From Acanthochlamys bracteata (Eukaryota > Streptophyta > Magnoliopsida > Pandanales > Velloziaceae): a stretch of 64,000 nt of DNA. Under the pieces are notes generated by a model. The model saw only the letters and a list, made by a program, of their open reading frames with translations. It did not search any database and was not told where the DNA came from. Below, one piece after another: positions 25,965-37,585 of this stretch; positions within the stretch are counted from its first letter, which is position 1, and the number at the start of each line of letters is the position of its first letter. The DNA lies in contig CM034135.1 in assembly GCA_019914995.1 (NCBI GenBank), positions 808,501-872,500 on the forward strand. Reading direction: 5' to 3'. The position numbers and the translations under genes were made by a program.

Positions 25965-26721
25965 GAAATAAAGTTCTACTTATCTTATCAAGCTATTTGT
26001 TAGTTAGCTCTGATATTGATATTATATAATATAATACTCTAATGACAGTTAGATTATTAGTTATAAGTTGCTGACTTTACTATGGCCAAGTTTTAATCTA
26101 CGTCGGTGTAATCAATTATACCAGTTATATTTGATTAGGATTGATATACCATTATGCATTATGTTATCTTATATAATAATAGTTGAATCTTATCTCATAC
26201 TGAATAGTTTATCGTATGAAGATTTCGAGTTTATCATTAACGTATGTGAACGACAAAAGCATGTGTTAAAAAGATTTAAAAATCATAGATGCCGAAAATC
26301 AATGTAGATCACGAAACTTTTTAATAATCTCATGAAAATTTTGTATCTGGCAAGTTTCATGATCGCTAACTTCGGTTTAAGAAATACAAGTAATTCCCAT
26401 CTGCATCTATGCAAAATCTCTGCTCTCTCCAGATGACTAGTAATGTCAACTTGTAAAGGAAAACAGATATACCTTCGATCAGAAAATCTCTGCTCAATAC
26501 ATATCCTGAAAACAAGGGAAAGACCCAAATGACAACCCTGCACCTTTTCACTCTCCTAACATTGACAGACCTTGTACATGTAAAAAAAAGCTTGAAAACT
26601 GCAATTCACTTAAACTTCAGCAACCAAAAGAAAGACCAGTAACTTCAAAAGAAAAATAAGATTATTAAACCTTCCACTCCTACCTACATGGTTTATTGCT
26701 AGTAATATCTTTACGTATATG
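25965..26721. other. Intergenic DNA between AAA ATPase and DUF3110-like gene
   Basis: Upstream flank of the AAA gene merging into the 3' flank of the next gene, also on the minus strand. AT-rich; no coding feature recognised. Confidence 0.5.
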
Positions 26722-28956
26722 CTATCTATTTGCCAAAGAACGGAGAGCATCCTCAGCTTCCGAAAGAGGTTGTCCAGCGTACAGCTGAACCTGTCCCTTC
26801 TTCACAACAATTACCTCTTCACCTGAAGTTTCCATTTCTTCAAGCTCCTAAGACAAAATCTTCTCATTAGTTACACGGGAGAAAATCAAAATAGGATCTA
26901 TAATTCAGAAAAAGACTTGGTGGACAAATAGACTTCAGTAAGTCTAGAGATTTTCATGCTTCTAAACTACCGCTACTGAAAAGCTTCCTTACCTTAGTTG
27001 TCAAAGGAACAACATCAGCACTTACGTCGCCCAGCTCTTTAAAATAGGACTCCAGTAAATAGCAGAAGTTTGAAGCATCGCCACGGTCCTGAAAAGCTAC
27101 CGTGTAGGATGAAGAGCTCCCTCCATTTACCGCAGAATGTGACTTTAACTTATAAAGCCCACCAGGGTTATCACGATCAAAACCTCTATGTAAATAAATT
27201 GCCTGACAAGTATGCAGACTTGAAATGATAATTTTGAACTTCTGAAAGTTGCCACAGAACTTGATCTCCATACACAACAAATAAAGTTTCAAGAAAAATA
27301 TTTATCTACTAAATTGGAAGAAAGCTAAACTCACATTTCTATCCAATCATGAAAAACTTATCTAAATAGCTAGAGATAGTTTACAGCTCATCACATAATA
27401 AGCAGGGTTACGTACCAGAACATGTGAAAGCTTCTGCCACCACATCTTTTCTACTTTACCATACTGTTTCACCTCACTTATGAAATTGCTAGCTGACATA
27501 GGCACGCGCAGCTTCTCCACCACAGAGGTAGGCCTTTGTTTGCCATCCATAAATGAAGCTGCTTTGAAGACATTGTCATTAATGTGGTCCACAATGCCTG
27601 AAAAATTGCAATCTTTGGACAGCAATGACTCTTTATCAGAGGAGACTGCAAAATTCTTTCTATCAGCAGTTTCCTTGGCTATTCTTCCATGCAAATTTGA
27701 TTCTCTAGGCTCAAAGATGTTTCCAGTTTCATGGAGAGAGCTGTGTTCTGCTTTCTGCTGGATACCACCTAATACAGATGAGCTGAGCTAATTCACACAC
27801 ACCACAAAATCTAGACAATAGAGCAATTCACAAATAGCTTGCAGAAGAGGCTAAATAGTTCCACAGAGTCAGCTTCAGAACACATGGAAGTTCAAAGGAC
27901 GGCAGACTATGATCTATTTAAAATTTAAGACAGCAATGTCCTTCCGGAAGTGGATATCATAGAGTACACACGTAAACAGATTTGTCTCCCCTACATACAA
28001 TTGCTTAAACCAGTGCATCTCATGTTGGCTGTGACTGAAATTCAACTATAGAATTAGACATAGCATCATACTAAGAGCAACACTGCAACAACATATACCC
28101 ATACGCTAGAAAAGAAAATTATTAAACAATATTCAAAATTACTCGAAGAAGCTTCGCATCAAATAACAGGAATTGCAGAGACCATTACCACCTTGGATGA
28201 TGCCCGATAATCGCTCTTTTTTGGTCGATTAAATCCCTTGGGAGCATGCATGGACTTTGCCTTGTCCCTTGATATTACAACATTTCTCTTCTGCTGTTTC
28301 TGTTTGTTGTTGTTCTTCCTACTATTATCCTCACCATTACCGAGATTAACTAACTGATATCTTTCTCTAATCTTATCAATCCCCATATTAACCTCTTCCT
28401 TAATTCCGCTCTCTTCCTCGGTCTCCTTCTTCTCTACTAATTTTGCCTCTTCCACCATTTCCCTAATCTCATTCACCTTCTCCTCAAGCCCAACCTCCGC
28501 CAACCCCAATTCGCTTCCATCTCTCTGTGTCTCATCTTCACCGTCCTTCGATTCCTCCAGAACAGCGCCACCACCTCCACCGTTGCTGAGGAACAAGACG
28601 GCTATGAGTGTTTGTACTGCAAGGAGCAAGGCAAACCTGAAGCAGAGATCCAAAACCACGCGGCTGACCGGCTGCAGGGGCGGAGACGGTGTTGGACACG
28701 TTTTGAGATCCAAAACTTTTGATGTTAAATTGGCAACATTTGGACGTGGTGCCACGTCAGTTTCCGTCGCAGCTGACGTGGCAAGATCGGGATTGATCAG
28801 TAGGCTTTCACGAGATTGCGTGGCAGTGTCGGAGGGAGATGGTATTGTGGTGAGCCCGGGGAGCTTTGGGCGGAGGCGGTTGGGTCGACGGCGGAGGTGG
28901 TTGGGTCGAGAAAGAGATGCGATGGCGGGGATAGAGCGGGAGAGCGCGGAATTCAT
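26722..28956 (-). CDS. DUF3110-like protein with probable chloroplast transit peptide, 490 aa
   Basis: Four GT-AG exons: 28956-28192, 27787-27416, 27202-26993, 26847-26722; they total 1473 nt with matching phase. The N-terminus MNSALSRSIPAIASLSRPN is rich in Ser and Arg with few acids, as in a plastid transit peptide. A hydrophobic segment (LCFRFALLLAVQTLIAVLFL, near residue 110) suggests one membrane span. A Glu/Lys-rich probable coiled coil follows, then a basic Asn/Lys/Gln stretch. The C-terminal part (AIYLHRGFDRDNPGGLYKL ... TVAFQDRGDASNFCYLLE) has the layout of DUF3110, a small domain found in cyanobacteria and plastids. It resembles the domain at the end of the EMB1703-type Arabidopsis proteins. 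Function unknown; the family call is from memory and moderate. Confidence 0.8.
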
Positions 28957-29978
28957 TGGCTTCGCAGCCTTCGCCCGGCACTCCGCAGATTAATTCACGA
29001 ACAAAAAAAGATGACGATGATTGTTTTGTGAATTTGCACAACAAACCCTATAGTTAGTAAAAATAAATTAGTTTCACCTTTCAGAAGCTTAATTAGGGTT
29101 CAGTTAGCGATAAAGATAACATAAAATTTTAAATAATATATGTTATAGAAACTCTTCTTATATTTTAAAAAAAAGTAGGAATAGAACACATCAATCTTTA
29201 TAAGTACATCCGTACACATCATCAGCTTAGTTTAATAGATACAATTTTAAATTTAATTTTTATCATTAAATATCACAAATAATAAATTAGAATTTTTTTA
29301 TAACTCTTTTAATTAAGATGATAGAAAAAAATAATATATATATTTTAAATTTTTTTTATTTTATTATTAATAAGCTGGATAAATATTAATTTATGATTCA
29401 ATTGAACTAAAAATTTATATTATATTTTTCAGCTTATTATTTGTATATTATATTTAATAGTAAAGATTAAATTTGAAATTTTATAATGGTGAAATCATGT
29501 TGATGTGTGCGAATGTGCGTATAAATGACGATGTGCTTATATCCTCTGCCATTAAAAATAAATTCTATTTATAATAACAACAGCGGATCAAACAAAAGAA
29601 ATAGAAAACTAGCAACCATATATTCATGCTAACTGAAATAGCGGATCCAATTCAATACACATCAGACATTTTTTTAAAAACTACATCAAGTTGAGATGTC
29701 ATGCCCTTAGATATGCCCAAGCCCTCCAGCGGAGGGCAGCCTACCACAAGATCGAGTTTGAGGCTGGTACCAAAGCCCCGAACATTGGCATTAATTGGGA
29801 GCGGAGGTTGAAAGAGTTAATAAAGCATTTAAAATTATTTAAAATCAAAAGTATCTTTATTTTTAATAAAAATATTTTTATTTTTTATTTTAAAAATAAT
29901 AAAAATACATTATGAAATTTTTTTTATCTAAATCTTTTTATATTTTTAAATTTTTAAATAAAATATTCAAATATTTAT

Positions 29979-30017
<39 letters not shown>

Positions 30018-30616
30018 ATATAATATAAAATGTAAAAACAGCGGAAAACGTTTTTTCAAACGCACTCTCAGAGGAAAAGCTCTATTCTCTGTTGTTCTTC
30101 ATTCTTTCGATGTGACAAGATGCACCGTTCTTTAAAGTTTCACCCCTTTCTTTTGCCGGTAGGCATCTTCCCTATTGATTTAGGTGCTGAAACGAACAAG
30201 GGACTCTGTTCCTCGCACAAATATAAATATAAATATAAATATTTACGTAGTACTAATAATCAATTTTATTATTTACTATTTAATTTATTCGTACTTTAAA
30301 TTTTTAATAATTTATATCTTATGCATTTTAAACTTCCGCTGAATATGTATATCTTAAACTAAAATCAAAACATTCCCAATAATGTACAGGAACTCTTCAA
30401 ACACTACTCAACAACTGCTACACTCCAAGTTCAGGAACTCAAACCGTAACACAGAATCAAACGAACACTTCACCCATCCTACAATAATAATGTCACTCGT
30501 AGAAAAACAACACATAATGTTGCACCAGTAAAAACAAGAAAGACAATTCAATGACAGCCTCCACTAGGCACCGATTATCAATTACTAATTGACCTTGAAA
30601 ACTTGCGCATAAGCTC
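28957..30616. other. AT-rich intergenic region
   Basis: Contains a (TA)15 run at 29983-30012 and a probable degenerate MITE from about 29800 to 30080. The outer ends of that stretch read TGGGAGCGGAGGTTGAA and the inverse of TGAGAGTGCGTTTGAA around an AT-rich core. Just upstream, 29691-29780 reads on the plus strand as HALRYAQALQRRAAYHKIEF, a coding-like fragment I cannot place. Confidence 0.5.
29983..30012. repeat. (TA)15 microsatellite
   Basis: Uninterrupted 30-bp TA run in the AT-rich core of a MITE-like stretch. Confidence 0.95.
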
Positions 30617-32390
30617 TCACTGTGCATCAACCTTCTCAGCAGCAGTACCATTGTTGCCAAAGACCTTTGGTATTCGTTCTGTCGGAACAAGTGGCATGTA
30701 AGCGGAAACTGTGTATCCTCTCTCCGAGGCAGAAGATACTGTCTGATTGTACATCTCGGACAAGCCAGCAACCTTAGGAACTACAACCTGGGCAACTTGT
30801 GGGACCAGAGGAAGACGGTTGAGGGACCGCCATGCAGACACTGCATAATGCTCAGCTGCTGGCTCATACTTGGCATACAGCTCCTTTGCAACTGGCTCAC
30901 ATTTTGAATAGGCTGCCTTTGCAACACCAGCTGCAGTAGCTTTCACACCTGCATGGTGAACCTCGCCTGCAACTGAACGTGCAACCTCAGGTGCCTTTTG
31001 AGCTGCTACGTAGGCACCCTTGATGCATGAAGGGACATGGAGCTCCACCTCATGAACTGACTGGTCAACCTGCAAATCAAAAGAACCACTCAGCTAATCA
31101 TCACGTTACTCATGACTCGTCAATCCTCATATCCTTCAAAGTTCAAACTAGAACACGCCATCAAAGCATGAATTGATGTAGATATTGTAATAACGTTTAA
31201 ACTTCCAAACTCAAGATAGCAGGTCCTACCACATCCATACTCACATGTATGATCCTTACCCCTAACCTACTCCGACATCTAATGGAAGTTCAATCACACT
31301 CTTCCCAGATGTGCAGTTGGACTTGAAACGTGTGAAGATAGTGCTGATTGGGAGGAACATCCTAAATACTGCTCAAACACAGGAACTTCATACAATCTGT
31401 AGATGAATTCTTAACACATTTGAGGAATCACTGTATGCTCCATGCATTAATAGATGAATATGAATTGACCACAAACAAAACTGAGTTTTAAAGCCTAGAT
31501 ACAAAAGAAACGGCTACTAACAGAAAAGAGATAGTTACGGACCTTGCTATCAACAAACTTGAGCAGTTCAACTGGAACATTGTGGAACTTCTCATAAACC
31601 GGACCAATAACCGTCTTTACGGTTCCCTCCACAGACTCAACACCAGGCTTCAAAGGTCCAGCATTCTCCTTGGCATAGCCATAAAGCTTAGAAAAACACA
31701 TCTCTGCCTGCAAAACTGCCACCTGCACAAACCCGAGGTACTTGAGCTGCTGCTCTTCCACCTCCTTGCTCTGAATTCACACATGAAAAACAGTCACAGT
31801 CAATACAACAAGGCACTAAACAAATTTACAATTAAAACCAGTCAGAAAAACAATGATCAACTATCAGAAAATGATCAACAATCATAGAAACAAGAACTAA
31901 ATGAAATCAGAAGAACAGACAAGAACTCTACCTACAGAATGAATACCATAGCGATTATTAAAGATATAGACAATACACTCATCCAAAACCATTTGGCAAT
32001 GAGCGTGGATAGCCCAAAATCTTATAATTACGTAGATGAACAACATCTTCCTTTGGCTTTCACCGCTAATCAAAACCAAAATACACCAAATACCTCCAAA
32101 AAAAACAAATAAAACTTCCACAGAACCTCTCTTTTTTTTTTTTTGTCTTGGAAGCAATTTCCAGACAAATACTAAAAACAAGGATCAAGGCATTATCCTA
32201 CACATGATCTAATCAAACTCTAACAGGTACATCACAATTACATCGCCGGGATTGTAGGGAAAGCCCTTATGACTAATTATTTACACAGAATTCCCACAGA
32301 GTAAACATAAAAATACAAAATCGAATCTAATAATTTAAATGCGATTCTTACAATTTGGGGATTCTGCTGAGACTCTGATCCTGTTGTCAT
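30617..32390 (-). CDS. LDAP: REF/SRPP family lipid-droplet-associated protein, 239 aa
   Basis: Rubber elongation factor / small rubber particle protein family. In non-rubber plants these proteins (LDAPs) coat cytosolic lipid droplets and support their formation, often under stress. Exons 32390-32352 (13 codons, MTTGSESQQ), 31770-31543 and 31069-30617 sum to 720 nt. The REF core [20 protein letters not shown] and [20 protein letters not shown] is clear, followed by amphipathic Ala/Val/Pro-rich segments typical of surface binding; there is no signal peptide. Length matches the family (about 230-250 aa). Placement near TSPO and ABCC4 suggests the At2g47780-type member (LDAP2). Confidence 0.93.
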
Positions 32391-32553
32391 GGTGCCAATG
32401 GAAAACTTGAGCAAAAAATTCCTCTCAACAGCAACAAATCGATGTCTAAAGAAAGCAGAAAACTTTGAGCGAATTTGAAAGAAAATAAAATGGAGAGCTA
32501 AAAGTAACCCTTCTGTTGTAAAGATGATAAAACTAGGGGAACGGTTCCGCTAG

Positions 32554-32560
32554 ATATATA
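32554..32560 (-). promoter_or_regulatory. Probable TATA box of the REF/LDAP gene
   Basis: TATATAT on the minus strand about 165 bp upstream of the start codon at 32390, between GC-containing flanks (GGAGG upstream, CTAGCGG downstream), so it stands out from its surroundings. Confidence 0.55.
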
Positions 32561-33039
32561 CCTCCGTCACAGGCGATGGTTACGAGAAACATTTATAACC
32601 GTAGATTTTTTCCAGGATATCGACTGCTGTGTTGAAGCGGTTTGTTGTCATCTTAGGACTCGAATTAGGTGGGTCCGTCTCGGAGTTCGACTTCGAGGCG
32701 AAGTAAGCGCGGTCGGTTACCTTCGAGGTAAAGATCAACGGTCCAATAAAGTCGGCAAGGAAACTGGATATTGAGCGGGTCCGGGCTTTTATGGGCTGGA
32801 ACAAAGAACTTTCTCTAATAACAAACTATTTAAAAAATAATAATTTTAAAACTACATAAATAATAATTTTGTAAATATAAATTTTATATTTTATTTATAA
32901 AATTCTAATAATTGTATATGGATTTTATGGGCTTGTAAAGTCCAAAATAGCTTCCAAAATCATACCAACATGACTTAAATGTCCTTATATTGCTGATCCA
33001 AAAAGTTAAGGGACCCATTTTTATAAAACTAAATTGGTA
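32561..33039. other. Intergenic DNA upstream of the REF/LDAP gene
   Basis: Upstream flank of the minus-strand REF gene. An AT-rich patch lies at about 32810-32930. No coding feature was recognised. Confidence 0.45.
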
Positions 33040-34495
33040 GGGAGTTCATATTGCTAAATTGTCAAAACTATAGCAGAAATTTAACCAGAATCGAGGCTCG
33101 CGATTCCCGTGAGAGGTTGTCGCAGCAGAAGAGGGAGGTTGTCTTCGGAGAATCCTCCGACAGCGATGAAGAACACTTCAATGTTCGTGAATTCTGTTTT
33201 CTGCTAACAAATTGACTTTGTTGATAAAAGTATTCTTGAATTTTGTCTTCTATGTTAGCAGAAGATTGAAGGAGGGAAGCAGCAGGTATGGGAAGCAGTG
33301 GAAGGCGTTAATGATCTTTGGATATGTCGCCATTCAGAAGCAGTCTTGGCTGATCTCTGCAATTCATCGAGGTATTTTCTATCTCATTAATCGAACTGTT
33401 TGGCTTCTGTATGATTCTACCTGATTAATTTAAGTCTCAAAACGTGATTTTTGGTAGAATTGAGTTGGATGAGGTCTAATCAACTTGTTCGATTTGTTTA
33501 TTGGAAGGAGGGCTGAATTGAACTGTAATTTGATTCTAGAGAAAGTTATTTCGTGCTTCTATACACTGAAGTTGTGATCTTGTTGAGATTTGGGCTTACC
33601 GAAGTGGTTTCTATGGACAATCATGTTGGAAATTCAGGAAATTCTCTTAATTTCTAGGTTATAGATATAATATTGCTGGCCTTTCCCGACAATGTCCTGA
33701 AAACAGTTGTTTGTGGCTGTTCATGGGTCAGCTTTTGAGTAGATGTGTGTGTCATCTTACACTTTGGTAGATTGTTTATGCCAATTTTTTCCTCACTATC
33801 CATGTTCGGAAAGCATGTCATCATCCTATATAGCTAAGGTTTAGGAAATATGTATGTCCTTGAATTTAACCCTGTAATTCATGCGTGTCTAATGTGTGAT
33901 TTATAGCTTCTTTGACAACTTCCTGTTATTCTTTGTCTTGATGGTCTGTATTTTTTTCTCTAGAGAGATTGTTCGCTAGAAATTCCCATAATCAGGTACA
34001 CTTGTAATTATCTCGCTAATAGGATCATAGCTGCTTTTGAGTTCAAACTATGTTATAGCATTCTGTTTCAAATAGTTTGCCACTAGAAGAAGAGGTAAAG
34101 CATCTTTTGTATACCTCTTTCACAATCTAGTACTATTGGATGTAATGTTCTTCTGTCAAAAAGTATCTTATCCAGTTCATTCAAAAGTGTCTTCAGCAGC
34201 CCTATCTTTTTCCATTTATGAAGTCCTGATTAGAGTAGAACTAAAGGTGATAACATCTCCTGATGCCTACATTGAAAATGTTAGGTTCTGGTATTGCTCT
34301 GGCGATGAGGTTTGGTGATATTCCAGTGTGATGGGCAGTTCGACTCAGTAGGCATATTCAAGAAACGATCTGCTTCCGTGAGGTCCGCAGTAATGTCCTA
34401 GACAAAAATCAGGGTGAAGAGGAGATTATTCAAACAGAATAGTTATGAAGGGAGCTATTTTCGAACAACTTACTGCAAATGCATACCAACCAGGT

Positions 34496-34649
34496 AAGGT
34501 GCGAGCATACATATATCTTCATTGTTTTGTTTTTAATTTTGTAATCGTACTCGTTGGGGGTATCGCCAGTGTAAACAGTTAAGGTTTGAGCATACATGTA
34601 TCTTCATTGTTTTGTAGTCGTTCTCATTGTGGGTATCATCAGTAAACAT
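34496..34649. repeat. Diverged tandem duplication (85 + 69 bp)
   Basis: Copy 1 34496-34580 and copy 2 34581-34649 share the order AAGGT, GAGCATACAT, ATCTTCATTGTTTTGT, TCGT, GGGTATC and AGT-AAACA. Copy 2 lacks an internal T-rich piece. The unit begins just after a splice donor of the unidentified gene. Confidence 0.8.
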
Positions 34650-34968
34650 ATTACAGGCTAGGCATCTTTTCAATAATCAACAATCACCAACTAATTGTTG
34701 TAATAATTCAAAATTCTAGTAGAATGTCTTTCGTATATGTTGTGTGATGAATAGATGCAGCAATTTTTGCTCGTGATATTGAAGGTAGTATGGTCCTTGC
34801 TCTTGAACAACTTCCTTGCTGATCTATGCTTGTGTACCTACTGGCTTTTAAAAGAAAAAATCCAATAGAAGTATATAACCACTTTGGATCACTTGAAGAA
34901 GTTTTTATCTTCAACAAAAAGGTCGTGAAAATTCTCTTCCACTAATTTTCATATGTCCTGGGGGTGTA

Positions 34969-35132
34969 CTTGTACCTGGGTACTGTCCATGTCTGGCTGG
35001 TTCTTATGTTGCATTTAGGACCACTACTGTATCTTACCTTGTCTGAAGTGCTTCGACTTGGGTACTGTCCGTACCTGGCTGGTCTTATGTTTCCTTTAGG
35101 ACCACTATTGTATCTTACCTTGCATAAAAGTG
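34969..35132. repeat. Tandem duplication, 2 x 82 bp
   Basis: Copies 34969-35050 and 35051-35132 both contain GGGTACTGTCC, TGGCTGGT, CTTATGTT, TTTAGGACCACTA and GTATCTTACCTTG in order, with about 15 percent differences. They lie in the intron before the exon at 35342. Confidence 0.85.
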
Positions 35133-35584
35133 CTTTAGTTTTATTCATCATAACCCGTAATTAGACATCCACCAAGAGAACTGTTTTAATCATTGGACTT
35201 CATTCGTTTCCTCCTATTATTTATCTCTTGATATATGTTCCTGTATCTGTTCATGCTGGGTATATGCGCATGTGGATTTGATGTGATTTGATGATGGGAT
35301 TGCATTTATCTCTCTTGAATCTGAATGTGGTATGCATTTTAGAGAGCCAAACAAGAAGAAAGTACTACTGAAGTTGTAGCAGCTGATGATCAATGGGTAA
35401 GGATTCCTATTCTCTTAACCCCAGCCTCGCTGGTTCTTATGTCAGCGCAACCTGTTATTTTTGGAAGCATGAGATAATCTGCAGGCCCGGCTTACAGATA
35501 CAGAACAGGAAACAACTCCTGCAGTGACGGAGACCTCCTGTAACTCTAAAGAAAGCTTCATGGTGGTTGATTCAAATCAGGACT

Positions 35585-36202
35585 AGATTTATTCTTCCTT
35601 CTTTCAATCTGTGACAATGTGATCATTTTCTTTCTTGGTTGCATGGAATATGCTTTACTTTGACAAAGCTTTTACAGAGAGGCCATGTTGTGTTTGAACA
35701 TTCTTCCGCACTGTAGTATATGACTATATTTTAAACCGTTGTAAAATCTTGATTTTTACGTGATTTTTGGAAGCTTTATCCCACTCTCTCTTTCACAGGT
35801 CTTTTTCTGATCCAATGAAAGAAACTACCGGATACCGCGACTAAGATATGATATGTTCTAAACAGCTGTCCGTTAAAAAAGCATAATAAGGGGATGTTAA
35901 AAGTGGTTTAAAAGTATTTTTGAACAAATATTTAAAACTTTTTATGTAAAATTTAATTTTTAAATTAAATAAGTAATATAATACTTTATTATATAAATTT
36001 CTTATATTTTTGTAATTTTAAAAATGATGATTCTAAAATTATAATAAAATAAAATAAAATAAATAAAATAAAATAAGAAAGATATCTACTTAAAGCAACT
36101 TAGCAACCCAATCTAGAACCACTAGTGTCACATCAACTCATCAATGAATCAACCAAACTAATAAACTAACTCTCGTATTCATGCAACCAGGATAGCAAAC
36201 AC
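35585..36202. other. Intergenic DNA upstream of TSPO
   Basis: 3' flank of the unidentified gene followed by an AT-rich stretch (about 35885-36080) with the look of a worn MITE. No coding feature. Confidence 0.45.
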
Positions 36203-36242
36203 TTGATGGTCAAAAGTCCCTGCTGGCACTCTCTCTTTCTCT

Positions 36243-36334
36243 ACGTGTCCACTTCCGTCGATCTAGAACCAACCTCTCTCCCTCCTGCTGTCCTTCCACG
36301 CGTCCTCTCTGAGTCATTCTTGCTCTCTTATATA
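36243..36334 (+). promoter_or_regulatory. TSPO promoter: ABRE core, CE3-like element and TATA box
   Basis: ACGTGTCC (ABRE core) at 36243-36250, ACGCGTCCTC resembling the CE3 coupling element at 36298-36307, and TATATA at 36329-36334, all within 185 bp of the start codon at 36425. ABRE plus a coupling element is the known arrangement of ABA-responsive promoters, and Arabidopsis TSPO is induced by ABA and osmotic stress, so ABA control is inferred here. Confidence 0.6.
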
Positions 36335-36424
36335 CCGTTCTTCCCCCTGCAAACGTTCCCTGCATTGATCCGATCTTATCCTTTCCTTCGAGATTCATTC
36401 TTGCAAACAAATCAACAAACAATC

Positions 36425-37009
36425 ATGGCAAGCACTACAGAAGCGCTCAAGCAACGTGTAGGTGCAACTGTTGAGAAGCTTTCTCCCTCTGGTCAAGCAA
36501 CGAGCACCGACGAACAGAGAGCGAAGAAAGCGGCCATGGCGAAACGGGGTCTTCGCACTCTTTCCATAGCCGTCGCTTTACCGGTTATCTTAACCATTAT
36601 ATCGTACTATTTATCTGGTGGTGCTACTTCAGCGAAGCAGAAAGCGCACGGAACAGCTAAACGAGCATTCTGGTACGCACCAGCATGGGCGTTGTACGCA
36701 GTTTCCGCAGCTTGCGCAGGTCTGAACGGTCTTGCAGCTTGGATGGTTTGGGCAGACGGTGGATTCCATCGCAGACCTGATACACTTCGTTTATACCTTG
36801 TTCAAGTTTTGCTAGGATTGGTTTGGGGACCTGTTGCTTTGGGCATGGGATCAGCATGGGGTGGTATGATTTTGAGTGGGTTGTTGCTAGCTGCCACGTA
36901 CGTTACTGCTCGGAGTTTCAAGGAGGTTAACTCGGCCGCTTCGGATCTTGTCAAGCCTTGCTTCGCTTGGGGCGTCTTCCTTGCGATCTTTTCCTATAAC
37001 CTTATGTAA
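36425..37009 (+). CDS. TSPO: Translocator protein TSPO (tryptophan-rich sensory protein / MBR family), 194 aa
   Basis: Multi-pass membrane protein of the TspO/MBR family. Plant members sit in ER/Golgi membranes, bind heme, and are stress-induced and removed by autophagy; this is family knowledge. Intronless here, as I recall for Arabidopsis. A plant-type hydrophilic extension (MASTTEALKQR, about 36 residues) is followed by MAKRGLRTLSIAVALPV, then five hydrophobic segments with the family features WYAPAWALY, GLNGLAAWMVW and LGLVWGP. The C-terminus is LVKPCFAWGVFLA. The reading frame stays open for 74 codons upstream, but the TATA box lies there, so the methionine at 36425 in the context AATCATGGC is the start. 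Confidence 0.96.
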   Translation: MASTTEALKQRVGATVEKLSPSGQATSTDEQRAKKAAMAKRGLRTLSIAVALPVILTIISYYLSGGATSAKQKAHGTAKRAFWYAPAWALYAVSAACAGLNGLAAWMVWADGGFHRRPDTLRLYLVQVLLGLVWGPVALGMGSAWGGMILSGLLLAATYVTARSFKEVNSAASDLVKPCFAWGVFLAIFSYNLM

Positions 37010-37585
37010 ATAGTAAGAAGTTACGACTCTGTTTGTTGTTGTGGGCGAGTTAATTTGTATGTTGTTGTGATTTGTGAAGCAGAGTGTTGTACATCTTTTC
37101 TTTCTTGTCATGATCACAGCTTATGAGATAAAACATAGATGTATTATGTAATCTTAAAAGCCTAATATTTGAGATCTTAAATATTACGAGAGTTGTCTAC
37201 TTGTCTTCCATGTTATATTAAAGGCTTTGTTTGTTTCTTTTTAATCTGTAACTCTATGGTGTGTAACTGTGTAAGATTTGCTTTTTTTGTTGTTGTTGTA
37301 CAACAATGACAAATGGATGAAAAACATTATTCTCAGTGGGCTTACAAAAGCAACATCTGGGTAAGGTATGCGTTCTCATTCAATGTTTGCTAATACTGGG
37401 CTGACATCAAACCCAATTGATTTTGGGCCGAATGATAAGATGCTTTTGGCAAAATTGGACCTTAAAGCAAGTTGTTTGAGTCAGTTATCGCTGCGATTGT
37501 GAGAGATACATTGGCCGTGTCTTCACTTCATTTCTCTCTCAGCAGATCGGTCGTGTTCATCTCGGATCGCTACCGTTAACTGAAT
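37010..37585. other. Intergenic region TSPO to HSBP
   Basis: 3' UTR side of TSPO and the upstream region and leader of HSBP. No additional gene was recognised. Confidence 0.5.

Larger units (their letters stand above)
33040..35584 (+). pseudogene. Unidentified plus-strand gene, probably broken
   Basis: Pieces look like true exons, but no complete product can be read. A 5' stretch (about 33089-33190) reads EARDSRERLSQQKREVVFGE then SSDSDEEHFNVREF, with no ATG in its frame before the upstream stop. A 3' part is well formed: an exon end at 34494 (ELFSNNLLQMHTNQ, donor GTAAGG), an exon 35342-35395 (RAKQEESTTEVVAADDQW, donor GTAAGG), and a last exon 35486-35584 (ARLTDTEQETTPAVTE ... VVDSNQD, stop TAG), joined in phase. 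I do not recognise the family. Either a gene with unusual 5' exons or a relic; the absent start favours a relic. Confidence 0.4.

Noticed and set aside
34496-35132. Spaced direct repeats as a CRISPR-like array
   Set aside because: Only two copies per repeat, no spacers, and a plant nuclear context; these are tandem duplications.
36203-36424. Longer TSPO start adding 74 residues
   Set aside because: The extension overlaps the ABRE, CE3-like and TATA elements and has no family likeness; the ATG at 36425 gives the normal length.
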